Shown in pieces: positions 30,641 through 42,006 of a DNA stretch of 64,000 bases. Under the pieces are notes generated by a model. That model did no database searches, was not told the DNA's origin, and saw only the letters and a list, made by a program, of their open reading frames with translations. This stretch comes from Nemertoderma westbladi (lineage: Eukaryota; Xenacoelomorpha; Nemertodermatida; Nemertodermatidae): positions 62,001-126,000 of the forward strand of contig JAUCBJ010003773.1 in the NCBI GenBank assembly GCA_032718475.1. Reading direction: 5' to 3'. Position numbers and translations under genes: made by a program. The number at the start of each line of letters is the position of its first letter. The stretch's first letter is position 1.

Positions 30641-31252
30641 TGATCTGGCAAATTAGAAATGTATTCCATTAGAATCAGCGCCCCAGAAAACCTGAAAATG
30701 TGAATTTATAGCATTCAGTGAATTAAAAATTTTGTTTGTTTGATTTTTGCTATTATCTCCAGAGTACACAGTAATCTCCACGCTCGCTCCTCTCCTCCCT
30801 TTGTAATTAGTAAAATATTTTTCCACAGTTTTGTTTTTCCCTCACTACCTTACATATATTTTATATGTCGTCCTATTGTTATATCGGAAGCAGCAATGAA
30901 TAACAGTAGGAATAATAGTGGGCTGCATCATTATTTGAGTATCAAAATATTACTATTTATTACAATAGCTAATTATGATTATGGAAAAATAGGTTGTCAA
31001 ATGACAATATAGAACCTATACGAATTTTAGTTTGTATTTGGTGAATATCCTACCAATATCCCTATACTGATTGCAAGTTCAGTATAGTTGTGAGGTAGAG
31101 TCACTAAATGTGTATTAAACTGACGGCAGATTGATGTATATGTAATATTTCTAATTACCATAATTATGATATTACTTCTGGAGACAATATGTACGGTGAG
31201 TTTTTGTCGCGGTTGCAATGTGGCTATTAGAATTCTCTATTATTCGGTAGGC

Positions 31253-32370
31253 CTACTTGATTTCAGTTAAATGTTTGTGTAGTTTGTTTACGAAGTCCGA
31301 ATTAAGTGTCTTATCTGTTGGTGTTACTACACTACTGGCTGGGAGGAGAGCTTTTGAGCAAGTAACAAGTTCGAAAGGTGAGACTCCTGTTACATGGGAC
31401 TCTGTGATATGGGGACTGATTAGAAAAATGGGTAGGGCGTCACACCAGTCTTCCTTTGAGTGAAGATGTCATTGTTCTGTGAAATCTTTCTATCTTACCA
31501 TTGGATTGTGGATGGTATGAAGTAGTCCTCATACGCTGAAAACCAATTAGTTTGGAAATATTAGACATGAGTTCAGACTCGAACTGTTTACCTCTGTCAG
31601 TTGTTGTTAGCTAGAGAGGTGTACCAAATCGTGAGAACCAACACTGGATAAATGCTGCAGCTGTGGATTCAGCAGCTATTGAAGTAACTGGACTTGCCTC
31701 AGCCCATCCTGTATTGCGGTCTATAAAGGTCACAATGTATCGATATGATTCGTCGCCAGTACATGTTGGTAGGAGTCCAACAATATCGGATTGAATGTGG
31801 GTAAATCTCTGAGTTAGTGGGAATGGTTTAAGAGGAGCCTTCACATGTTGAGTGATTTTATTTTGTTGGCATGTTAGGCAGGCTCTACACCATTCAGTGA
31901 TATCTCTCTTGGCATGCTTCAAAATGTATCGTTTGGTTATTATTCGAATAGTTGACTTTACTCCTGGGTGAGCCATACCATGCAGCTCATTAAATATTGG
32001 TTTTCGCTGTTTTTGTGGTAGAATTGGTCGTGGAGTAGTTACGTCACAAGTTAGGTCAAGGCCAGAGGTCATGGGAAATGTTTTTATCTGGAATGAGGTA
32101 GCTTCAACTAGAGGATCTGTCTGCTCAGCTTGAGCGACTGCAATCTCATCTAAACCAAAAATATCCACATGGGTTGACAAGACTTGCCGGGATAGAGTGT
32201 CAGCAATAATGTTGGATTTCCCAGGAATGTATAAGACACAATCGATAAATTCTGAGAGGAATGAAAGTTGTCGCTGTTGTCGTGGTGAAACAGTGGTTTG
32301 TTTGTAAAATGCTGAAACGAGGGTTTCATGGTCGGTATATAATGTCACATGTTTTCCTTCCAAGGCGTTC
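31253..32370 (-). pseudogene. Ty3/gypsy RNase H-integrase remnant
   Basis: The 32363-31611 segment begins in RNase H (LEGKHVTLYTDHETL, FIDCVLYIPGKSNIIADTLSR). It then has the integrase zinc-binding motif (HGMAHPGVKS...EWCRACLTCQQNK, HHCC) and the first catalytic Asp (IQSDIVGLLP). After a TAG it continues in frame with TTTDRGKQFES (second Asp) and SNGKIERFHRT (Glu), completing DDE. A frameshift near 31455 precedes the C-terminal stretch ending at 31253. In the family this enzyme inserts the element cDNA. The upstream RT part is found on the opposite strand, so the copy is internally inverted. Confidence 0.85.
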
Positions 32371-32477
32371 TGGGGATGTTTGGTTGCTTCATAAGCTGAA
32401 AGAAGCTCTCACAAATGCTGTCACATTGCACTATCCTTCTCTGGATGATTGTAACCTTTCCCTATCGCTCACATCAT
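32371..32477 (+). pseudogene. Ty3/gypsy RT-RNase H junction fragment, inverted relative to 31253-32370
   Basis: The plus strand reads DVWLLHKLKEALTNAVTLHYPSLDDCNLSL, the region just before gypsy RNase H (compare family pattern KLKxxLTxAPVLxYP). The homology is interrupted at 32477 by LINE copy C and resumes at 33334 with SSDASEVANGAALHE, the RNase H DAS box. The adjacent minus-strand sequence holds the later part of RNase H, so the breakpoint near 32370 is an inversion junction. Confidence 0.75.
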
Positions 32478-33319
32478 ACTACTAGGATCGGCATGCTGCA
32501 TTGCAGCTGCATTTTTAAGAATGCTGTGCCGGCTTATCGACGAAATTGCACCGCCACAACTCCCTATCACCCATGACATTTGCTAGATCATCCGCATCTT
32601 CAAGTGTCCTTTAAGATGCGTCTCAAGAAAGTCATGCGCTGTCCACCATGCTTATTCACTCCATGAGGCTGCCAAAGTTCAAGATTATGCACTGGCTGGT
32701 CCTCACGGCGGAAGCAATGTCCTGCAAAGCGGAGGCGATTTTGTTCTAGTGTCAAGCTTGGGGGAACCAATGAGACACCTCCAATGTTATATAGTGTCTG
32801 GTTGGAGATGTGTGCATTGTACTTGACACAATGAACCCGGCGTAGCATTCTTATGAATGTGCCATCCAGAGATTTGGTGTCCTCAGCAGTTAGAGCCCAG
32901 CATGGACTCCCATAGAGGAGTACATGGACCTTAATAATCGGACCTTAAGTTTCCGATTAATTCTCGGTGACTTCCAAATCCTGGAAAGCCTATTCAAGGC
33001 TGCCCATGCCTTTCCCTTACGTATTCGAAGGTCCTCACCTGACTTCCGGATCCATCATCCCAGGTAACAGAAGTCATCCACATGCTCAAGCATACCATCT
33101 TTTGAGCTTATGCTCATCCGATCAGAGACTTGCTGAGGACTTTCAAAGTTAACTGTCAAAATTTTGGTCATTCTGGAGTTAATAAAAAGACCAACACTAG
33201 AAGCAGCATGTTCTAATGAGCTGGGGAGCCGTTGGGCTCCCTCTAGTGATTCTGAGAGTACTCCTAAGTCATCAGCAAAGTCTAGATCAGTTAGGTAGTT
33301 GGCAGGATTTTCTCGACTA
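32478..33319 (-). mobile_element. LINE copy C, 5'-truncated, nested in gypsy RNase H
   Basis: It is flanked by a perfect 14-bp target duplication (ATCGCTCACATCAT at 32464-32477 and 33320-33333). On the minus strand the 5' part encodes LDFADDLGVLSES, the RT catalytic FADD box, and SVGLFINSRMTKIL. After that come VDDFCYLG and the C-terminal region shared with copies A and B. The 3' end (left) is a short TAG/AGT simple-repeat tail. The 842-bp length shows severe 5' truncation. The clade is uncertain (RTE- or CR1-like). Removing it restores the gypsy frame. Confidence 0.8.
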
Positions 33320-33333
33320 ATCGCTCACATCAT

Positions 33334-33382
33334 CGGATGCATCGGAAGTCGCAAATGGCGCCGCCCTACATGAGGTGGCCGG
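33334..33382 (+). pseudogene. Ty3/gypsy RNase H start, continued after the nested LINE
   Basis: Reads SSDASEVANGAALHEVAGGF, in frame with 32371-32477 once the LINE and one copy of the 14-bp duplication are removed. It then meets a TAA, and homology is lost. Confidence 0.7.
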
Positions 33383-34119
33383 TGGCTTCTAAGTTAGAGT
33401 CTATTAGGGATTTATGTGATGATATATTAAATGTCAGTTCGAATTATTCTAGTTCATACAGGCATGCACAACTCTGTTGCTCGCACTACAAATGCCTTAG
33501 AAATACAAGAAAGTAAAGCCACAGTCCGGATTTGTGATTAGTCAAAGAGTATTATTATATTGTACTATATTGTACTATTATATTATATTATTATACAAAT
33601 AATATTGCAAAAAAGATTTAATCCACATAATAATTTTGTGGTTTGACATCTTTTGACATCTTTTTGTAAGTATGACACCTTTTGAAAATTTAATTTTGCC
33701 AAATATTAAGTTTTCCAAAAGTGTTAAGCCACATTTTGATCAATATTTCGGAGAAAATGCTAATGCTATATTCTAGCACACTAACTTGAAAAATACTTTA
33801 ATTTCCATAAATGTTTTCTTATAAAAACACAACAGTATCTGGATAATACAACAACGATCGCACAGGATGTTAAAAACTTTGACATCGATTATCTCAAATT
33901 GAACTTTTGTGGCTTATCACCCTTTTGCATAACACCGTCCATATTATCTTTAATATTATATTGCTATCTAAGAAGTATTATATTGTAATCGCTATTATAT
34001 TGAGTAATATTGTATATTTTTGTGAGTGAGAAATTTCCTTATCAGAATCCCCCCACTATGAGAACCAAAATAAGAACATTGGTGATTTCGTTTACTAATT
34101 AACTGCTCTGGGGGCAGCA
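33383..34119. other. AT-rich intergenic DNA, no gene seen
   Basis: Contains TATTATATTGTAC-type simple repeats around 33545-33600. No coding signal. Confidence 0.5.
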
Positions 34120-34133
34120 AATGTGTTAATATT

Positions 34134-34500
34134 TCACAATACGCGAGTGTTAATAATCGACGTTGAGACCTTTAACAGGACGCATATAATAGCAATACCC
34201 CTATTGTTGCCTGGATTGTGGATGGACCTATTTACCTTATATAAAAACTTTAAAATACTGGTCGTCCACACGCGGGGAATTTCACCAATATCCAGGCAAG
34301 TATTAATAATAAAGTTATGATAGTGATCATAAACAACTGACTCGTCTGCTTGATTGCTCATAGTAGAGTCCATCAAAACCACAAGCATTGTCTCTCTTTG
34401 CACCTCATCGTCTTCAAAGTGACTATTGAACCATTTATCTGTGTTTATGGTTGTCTTAGCGTCTTCCGGATCTGGTGGAGTTAATATGCTCGAATCTTAT
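34134..34500 (-). pseudogene. LINE reverse transcriptase N-terminal fragment
   Basis: The minus strand is open from about 34500 to 34134. It reads TDKWFNSHFEDDEV, then the RT fingers region CLDIGEIPRVWTTSIL, FLYKVNRSIHNPGNNRGIAI and LLKVSTSIINTRVL. These match the block preceding motif A in LINE RTs (family pattern: W...I.PLYK....P.NYRGI). There is no catalytic motif or endonuclease, so this is an internal fragment. It is unlike copies A-C and probably from a different LINE family. Confidence 0.7.
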
Positions 34501-34639
34501 TGCCCTATCAAATTTTCAAAATGTTTTTTCCTGCTTCTCTGTCTCAATTGGAAATATGGTTGGCGCATTAATTAACAAATTGGATTAAATTTGAAAACAA
34601 GTCCAGTTCAAGTTCACTGTTAGACTTTTACTATTGTAG

Positions 34640-34816
34640 TGTTGAGTGTACACCGCCGCTCTGTAACCAGTTCTATTTTGACTTTAGTTTATTGTTTTAG
34701 TTGTAATTATGTGCTACTGTAAAATGCTCCTATCACTTAATTGATTATTTAAAATTTGAGACGCTATATTTATTCGCCGAGGTGGGATTTCATCATGCCC
34801 CCCCCCCCCCCCCCCC
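34640..34816 (-). repeat. Poly(C)-ended dispersed repeat, copy 1
   Basis: Diverged member of the family seen best at 45600-45850. Aligned phrases include GTAACC.GTTCTATT, TTGTTTTAGTT, GCTACTGTAA..TGCTCCT, TTAATTGAT.ATTTAA, ATTCGCCGAGGTGGGATTT and a terminal run of 19 C (34798-34816). Confidence 0.6.
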
Positions 34817-35890
34817 TTCTGTCATATGACCAGTAACCTGAGGTCAAGAGGTCAACCCGTCCCATAATAACTATTTTAAATATTATTCACATTTTATTTC
34901 GACTAAACACTTCACATTTTATTTCGACTAAACACTCTCTTATCAACTCAGACACCTATATTTCTCAACAGACAAGATTTTCGTCGTTAACGACTTGTTA
35001 AAGTAAAGGAGTTTTCATAAGCCCAACAACTATCTTGTATATTATAATGTTACCAATTAATTTCTCCCTCTAGGGGCTAACTAAAACTCTAAGAAATCTA
35101 AGCTAGTTGCTGGCCGTCTTCGGATGGGCAGTGAAAAAGGCGGATATGGGATGAAAGGTATGATGATATAGGATGGACAGGACAGTCACTGCCCATCCTA
35201 TATCATCATTCAGTATTATGTCTTGAGTATGATAATGTCTTGTCGCGCCCTGAAGACGGATTGTATATATTTATTGTTAAATAATTTCAACCTATATTTC
35301 TGACGCCCTAAAATCATTCCCTTAACTTCTTTCGAAGTCAAACGTAGACAAAATTCTCCCACCAAAATAATAAAAACTACAGACGCAATTTATTAATTAC
35401 AACAGAAAGCAATTAGGAACTGTCTTAAAAATCTGAATTCTGCCTGTCTTATTTTCCTCGGTGCTGTACTACACCCCTAATTATAAAACCCTGTTGAGAA
35501 AACTTGAATCATATGGACCCAAGGATATCCCGTATATTCCATAACCGTGAACTATTTGAATCGTCGGACTAATGTAGTTACAACATCCTGTCATTTCAAA
35601 TCCTTTAATCTTCTTTGGCTTATTCCACAAGCATCAATGATTATTTAATAAACAACCCCATGTAATAATAGTTTTCGCAAATTTTTTAGAAACTGTAAAT
35701 GTGAGAAAAAAATTCAAACAATGATGAATATTTTTTCTTGAATGAATATTTTTTCTTTATTTCTTTATTTTATGTTTATTCCAGGTCTATAGTTTCTTAT
35801 GTAGGATATTTAGGATATTTATTTATTATATATATTTATATGTAGGATATTATGTATTCCAAAAAAACAAAGTGATCAATAGAGAAGGAA
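34817..35890. other. AT-rich intergenic DNA preceding the minisatellite
   Basis: No gene seen. Contains the hairpin at 35161-35208 and a doubled ATTTTATTTCGACTAAACACT phrase near 34893-34935. Confidence 0.5.
35161..35208. repeat. Hairpin with perfect 16-bp stem
   Basis: TGATGATATAGGATGG (35161-35176) is perfectly complementary to 35193-35208 across a 16-nt spacer that itself contains CAG/CTG. Related phrases (GGATATGGGATG) lie just upstream. Function unknown. Confidence 0.75.
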
Positions 35891-38800
35891 TTCGTGGAGA
35901 GGGCTAGGTTCCTGGGACGGTGTCTGGCTCCGAAGACTGGTTCGTGGAGAGGGCTAGGTTCCTGGGACGGTGTCTGACTCCCAAGACTGGTTCGTGGAGA
36001 GGGCTAGGTTCCTGGGACGGTGTCTGGCTCCCAAGACTGGTTCGTGGAGAGGGCTAGGTTCCTGGGACGGTGTCTGACTCCCAAGACTGGTTCGTGGAGA
36101 GGGCTAGGTTCCTGGGACGGTGTCTGACTCCCAAGACTGGTTCGTGGAGAGGGCTAGGTTCCTGGGACGGTGTCTGGCTCCGAAGACTGGTTCGTGGAGA
36201 GGGCTAGGTTCCTGGGACGGTGTCTGACTCCCAAGACTGGTTCGTGGAGAGGGCTATGTTCCTGGGACGGTGTCTGGCTCCCAAGACTGGTTCGTGGAGA
36301 GGGCTAGGTTCCTGGGACGGTGTCTGACTCCCAAGACTGGTTCGTGGAGAGGGCTAGGTTCCTGGGACGGTGTCTGACTCCCAAGACTGGTTCGTGGAGA
36401 GGGCTAGGTTCCTGGGACGGTGTCTGACTCCCAAGACTGGTTCGTGGAGAGGGCTAGGTTCCTGGGACGGTGTCTGACTCCCAAGACTGGTTCGTGGAGA
36501 GGGCTAGGTTCCTGGGACGGTGTCTGACTCCCAAGACTGGTTCGTGGAGAGGGCTAGGTTCCTGGGACGGTGTCTGGCTCCCAAGACTGGTTCGTGGAGA
36601 GGGCTAGGTTCCTGGGACGGTGTCTGACTCCCAAGACTGGTTCGTGGAGAGGGCTAGGTTCCTGGGACGGTGTCTGACTCCCAAGACTGGTTCGTGGAGA
36701 GGGCTAGGTTCCTGGGACGGTGTCTGGCTCCCAAGACTGGTTCGTGGAGAGGGCTAGGTTCCTGGGACGGTGTCTGACTCCCAAGACTGGTTCGTGGAGA
36801 GGGCTAGGTTCCTGGGACGGTGTCTGACTCCCAAGACTGGTTCGTGGAGAGGGCTAGGTTCCTGGGACGGTGTCTGGCTTCCAAGACTGGTTGGTGGAGA
36901 GGGCTAGGTTCCTGGGACGGTGTCTGGCTCCCAAGACTGGTTCGTGGAGAGGGCTAGGTTCCTGGGACGGTGTCTGGCTCCCAAGACTGGTTCGTGGAGA
37001 GGGCTAGGTTCCTGGGACGGTGTCTGGCTCCCAAGACTGGTTCGTGGAGAGGGCTAGGTTCCTGGGACGGTGTCTGACTCCCAAGACTGGTTCGTGGAGA
37101 GGGCTAGGTTCCTGGGACGGTGTCTGGCTCCCAAGACTGGTTCGTGGAGAGGGCTAGGTTCCTGGGACGGTGTCTGACTCCCAAGACTGGTTCGTGGAGA
37201 GGGCTAGGTTCCTGGGACGGTGTCTGGCTCCCAAGACTGGTTCGTGGAGAGGGCTAGGTTCCTGGGACGGTGTCTGACTCCCAAGACTGGTTCGTGGAGA
37301 GGGCTAGGTTCTTGGGACGGTGTTTGGCTCCCAAGACTGGTTCGTGGAGAGGGCTAGGTTCCTGGGACGGTGTCTGGCTCCCAAGACTGGTTCGTGGAGA
37401 GGGCTAGGTTCCTGGGACGGTGTCTGGCTCCCAAGACTGGTTCGTGGAGAGGGCTAGGTTCCTGGGACGGTGTCTGACTCCCAAGACTGGTTCGTGGAGA
37501 GGGCTAGGTTCCTGGGACGGTGTCTGGCTCCCAAGACTGGTTCGTGGAGAGGGCTAGGTTCCTGGGACGGTGTCTGGCTCCCAAGACTGGTTCGTGGAGA
37601 GGGCTAGGTTCCTGGGACGGTGTCTGACTCCCAAGACTGGTTCGTGGAGAGGGCTAGGTTCCTGGGACGGTGTCTGGCTCCCAAGACTGGTTCGTGGAGA
37701 GGGCTAGGTTCCTGGGACGGTGTCTGACTCCCAAGACTGGTTCGTGGAGAGGGCTAGGTTCCTGGGACGGTGTCTGGCTCCCAAGACTGGTTCGTGGAGA
37801 GGGCTAAGTTCATGGGACGGTGTCTGGCTCCCAGGAATGGTTTGTGGAGAAGGCTAGGTTCCTGGGACGGTGTCTGGCTCCCAAGACTGGTTCGTGGAGA
37901 GGGCTAGGTTCCTGGGACGGTGTCTGGCTCCCAAGACTGGTTCGTGGAGAGGGCTAAGTTCATGGGACGGTGTCTGGCTCCCAGGAATGGTTTGTGGAGA
38001 AGGCTAGGTTCCTGGGACGGTGTCTGGCTCCCAAGACTGGTTCGTGGAGAGGGCTAGGTTCCTGGGACGGTGTCTGGCTCCCAAGACTGGTTCGTGGAGA
38101 GGGCTAGGTTCCTGGGACGGTGTCTGACTCCCAAGACTGGTTCGTGGAGAGGGCTAGGTTCCTGGGACGGTGTTTGGCTCCCAGGAATGGTTCGTGGAGA
38201 GGGCTAGGTTCCTGGGACGGTGTTTGGCTCCCAGGAATGGTTCGTGGAGAGGGCTAGGTTCCTGGGACGGTGTCTGGCTCCCAAGACTGGTTCGTGGAGA
38301 GGGCTAGGTTCCTGGGACGGTGTTTGGCTCCCAAGACTGGTTCGTGGAGAGGGCTAGGTTCCTGGGACGGTGTTTGGCTCCCAGGAATGGTTCGTGGAGA
38401 GGGCTAGGTTCCTGGGACGGTGTCTGGCTCCCAAGACTGGTTCGTGGAGAGGGCTAGGTTCCTGGGACGGTGTCTGGCTCCCAGGAATGGTTCGTGGAGA
38501 GGGCTAGGTTCCTGGGACGGTGTCTGGCTCCCAGGAATGGTTCGTGGAGAGGGCTAGGTTCCTGGGACGGTGTCTGGCTCCCAAGACTGGTTCGTGGAGA
38601 GGGCTAGGTTCCTGGGACGGTGTTTGGCTCCCAAGACTGGTTCGTGGAGAGGGCTAGGTTCCTGGGACGGTGTCTGGCTCCCAAGACTGGTTCGTGGAGA
38701 GGGCTAGGTTCCTGGGACGGTGTCTGGCTCCCAGGAATGGTTCGTGGAGAGGGCTAGGTTCCTGGGACGGTGTCTGGTTCCCAGGAATGGTTCGTGGAGA

Positions 38801-39390
38801 GGGCTAGGTTCCTGGGACGGTGTTTGGCTCCCAGGAATGGTTCGTGGAGAGGGCTAGGTTCCTGGGACGGTGTCTGGCTCCCAAGACTGGTTCGTGGAGA
38901 GGGCTAGGTTCCTGGGACGGTGTTTGGCTCCCAAGACTGGTTCGTGGAGAGGGCTAGGTTCCTGGGACGGTGTTTGGCTCCCAGGAATGGTTCGTGGAGA
39001 GGGCTAGGTTCCTGGGACGGTGTCTGGCTCCCAAGACTGGTTCGTGGAGAGGGCTAGGTTCCTGGGACGGTGTCTGGCTCCCAGGAATGGTTCGTGGAGA
39101 GGGCTAGGTTCCTGGGACGGTGTCTGGCTCCCAGGAATGGTTCGTGGAGAGGGCTAGGTTCCTGGGACGGTGTCTGGCTCCCAGGAATGGTTCGTGGAGA
39201 GGGCTAGGTTCCTGGGACGGTGTCTGGTTCCCAGGAATGGTTCGTGGAGAGGGCTAGGTTCCTGGGACGGTGTTTGGCTCCCAGGAATGGTTCGTGGAGA
39301 GGGCTAGGTTCCTGGGATGGTGTTTGGCTCCCAGGAATGGTTCGTGGAGAGGGCTAGGTTCCTGGGAAGGTGTCTGGTTCCCAGGAATGG
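35891..39390. repeat. 50-bp minisatellite, exactly 70 units
   Basis: The unit begins TTCGTGGAGAGGGCTAGGTT and ends CCCAAGACTGG. The block is exactly 3500 bp: every unit is 50 bp, with no insertion or deletion among 70 copies. Units differ only by point variants. TGACTC against TGGCTC is mixed on the left, and CCAGGAATGG replaces CCAAGACTGG only from about 37831 rightwards. TGTTTGG forms also appear on the right. A distinctive variant unit (GGCTAAGTTCATGGGA) occurs twice, 150 bp apart (37801 and 37951), showing multi-unit duplication. Because 50 is not a multiple of 3, it is not a coding repeat. Confidence 0.95.
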
Positions 39391-40639
39391 TTACCTGCGG
39401 TGTCTCACAAGGGATCTTCCCGTCACCCCTAATTCAGGGGTCGTGCTGTGTAGTGAAATTCCTGATCGAGGGTTTGATAGAAAGAAGCGTGGTAAGCGTC
39501 TGAGATTTTGGAATGATCAATGGTAGAATAATGTTCACTTGAGCTAAAAGCAAACTTACCCTATCTGTGGCTTTAGGGGTGCTTCAAATGCATGGGCGGA
39601 GTAATATTAGCTGATAGGATTAAGTGACCATGGTATATTGCTATGAATGTATTAGTTTATTGTAATATAGGCTTAATTATAATGTTGGAATTTAATAACT
39701 GCATTACAAAAGATCGTTGTGCTATTAATTAAATGAATATATGATTTGTTTGATACAATCGTAATATGGAAAAATCAATCTAATTTATTCGATGCAAAAG
39801 TGATTATTAGAGGATAATAATAAAGCAATGCATCATGCATCTACAGAAAGACATAGAATACAGTGGAGAGGGGGTGGGCCAAGTCTAGAAATCGCAGAGG
39901 GCCTCAACGCGTGGGCTCGGATTGTCTAAAGAACGGGGACCTTGGGTAATCGCGAATCGGCTAATGCAATGGCGGAATACCTGTTGTTGGCGCAGAATAC
40001 GCCCCGAAATGTCTCTCTTTTCCAAAGTCTATCGGCAACCAAATTGCACCTAAAATCCCAAATAATTACTAATTGGTTTCCCTGGCATACCCATGGCAAA
40101 GAAATTCCTGAGACTTGTATTAAGCATAGGCGGACTGAGGGAAACCAACTAGAATTAAATTGAATATATTTAGATTTAATAACTTCGATTTAATAACATT
40201 TTTACTCATATGATTTTTTAAATCCTCTTTAGCTTTTGTTGGTGCCAAACATTTCTGTAAATCTATGATCCCGTGGAACCTGTCAGAGAAACACTCTCGG
40301 CAAAATACAACAGTATTGAAATCTAATTCGATGTTTACCGAGAAAGTCCAAAATCTGATAGTCTCCGCTGCTTTGCAAAGACAAGACTATGCCTTAATTT
40401 AATGACAATATCGTGTGCGAGCCACGCAGTCAGCGCAAGCCTTAGCCCACAATTTTAATTAGTAAATAGGGCAAAATTTCATGTCCGTCTGTCTGTCTGT
40501 CTTTCTGTCCGTCTGTAACGAAAAATTCATTCGTAAATAACTTTTGAAGATTGTAATCATTTTCACCAAATTTTGTATGGGCATACTAAAGGAAAAGTTC
40601 CAATATTTTGTGAAGTTACGGGCAAATACATCTCGATGA
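39391..40639. other. AT-rich intergenic DNA, no gene seen
   Basis: Contains a (CTGT)n run at about 40482-40517 and phrases such as TGCGAGCCACGCAGTCAGCG that resemble 25685-25770. No domain-bearing frame. Confidence 0.45.
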
Positions 40640-41783
40640 AAAGTCCAGTAGTATACCGCTTACCAGATCCTAGTAACGATGTATCTTACTGTAAGATCTA
40701 GTAATGAAACGGGCTCGTACAGTATCTGACAACAAATCCCAGTCCAGGGTATCTAAACAAACAGATACAAATACGCGAACAACTACTGGCGAGGAACAGA
40801 GCCTAGTGTCTATTCTACGTACGTGAGCGGGTCTAATGCCTACGAACTAGACAAAAGGATGCCTGTCCTCTAACCGGTGAGGCAGATGTACAGTTACGGT
40901 GACAGACCAAACTCACGGGAAAATAATCCCCATGCAGCGAATCCTAACTATCGCTAACAGACCTAAATACCGTAACTTGCCGCGGTGTGACTTATATGGT
41001 TTATATACGAGCTAGTGGGTTAACAGACTAGCGTAACAATACTGATCCCCCTGTACTAAATCAGTCTAAAGAGGGTCGTGCCTAATGTAACAATACTGTG
41101 AACAGGAAACAACACAGTCTAATAAGTAAAATACTCCTTCTTGCCGTAACTAAATATACGCTACTAAATTTCGGGGCCGTTTCTCGCATTAGAGCTTTGC
41201 GTATTTGCATTGGTAGCATTAGCATTATCATTATCAATATCTATTTTATGCACATCAATGTTTAGCACAATGTTAACTGGCATATGGTCAGTAACCGTCT
41301 TATCATAATCAATACGAGTATCATTAACAATAGATTTGAAACTCGATGAAACAACAACGTGGTCCAGCCATGATGTTGTGCCATGAGCTGCACTTACAAA
41401 GGAGAAACTATTACTGGGTAGGGTTTCTACATCTAAGACAGTGAGGCCAAAATTATTGCACCAATCATTTAGTTCAGTATAAAAAGGTCGCCCAGGGGAC
41501 GCATTAAAATCGCCAAATATACAACACGCTGTTGATGGGGATGACTCTATTATGGATTGCAATTTTCCTAAATATTCGACAAAAATATCATGATTATCTG
41601 GTGACTCGTATGGTAGGTAAACATTTAGCATTAAACGCTACTAAATATAACTAAATTTACAAACTACGAATAGTAAATTACAAATAGATTCTGCCTGAAA
41701 GTAACCTAAAGTACGCTATAACTAGTAGAACTCTAAGGGTACATATGTTTTAGGGCGTGTGTGTGTGTGTGTGTGTGTGTCGG
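40640..41783 (-). repeat. Partial BEL/Pao LTR (third copy), with nested insertion
   Basis: Matches the LTR from AAAGTCCAGTAGTATACC up to the TG microsatellite, corresponding to the first ~660 bp of plus-strand LTR sequence, in the same orientation. It is more diverged than the two full LTRs and stops inside the (TG)n tract (41757-41780). Excluding the insertion at 41158-41646, the match is continuous. It is a truncated remnant of another insertion of the same family. Confidence 0.8.
41158..41646 (-). mobile_element. LINE endonuclease fragment nested in the LTR fragment
   Basis: It is flanked by a perfect 12-bp direct repeat (ACGCTACTAAAT at 41158-41169 and 41635-41646). The LTR sequence reads on continuously outside it. 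The minus-strand frame (41631-41164, 155 codons) is an APE-type endonuclease domain: CCIFGDFNASPG near residues 37-48, a TTSWLDHVV box and the terminal TVTDHMPVNIV box, all expected catalytic regions. The frame is intact but truncated at both ends, with no RT and no tail. The direct repeats suggest an insertion through target-primed or template-switch synthesis rather than a simple relic. Confidence 0.75.
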
Positions 41784-41859
41784 AAGTCGAAATTGTCGGA
41801 AGCCAATATATAACTAGCGATAGTATAATTATAATTCTTCGCTAGGATGGCTTGCAGCT

Positions 41860-42006
41860 TTGCATCCCCACTCGTATTTTAGTTAGTAACGTGCCACTGT
41901 CTCCTGCTCTTTTCCCTTAATTGATAATTTAACATTCAGACGAATTATTAATTATCTGAGTTGTGATTTGCATATAGTTTATCCTCCAGTTTCTCCCCCC
42001 CCCCCC
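41860..42006 (-). repeat. Poly(C)-ended dispersed repeat, copy 2
   Basis: Shares TTAGTAACGTGCCACTGT, CTGCTC.TTTCCCTTAATTGA and GTGATTTGCATA with the family, ending in 12 C (41995-42006). Diverged. Confidence 0.55.

Noticed and set aside
35891-39390. CRISPR-like array
   Set aside because: Units are contiguous 50-bp repeats without unique spacers, in a eukaryotic context with no cas genes. It is a minisatellite.
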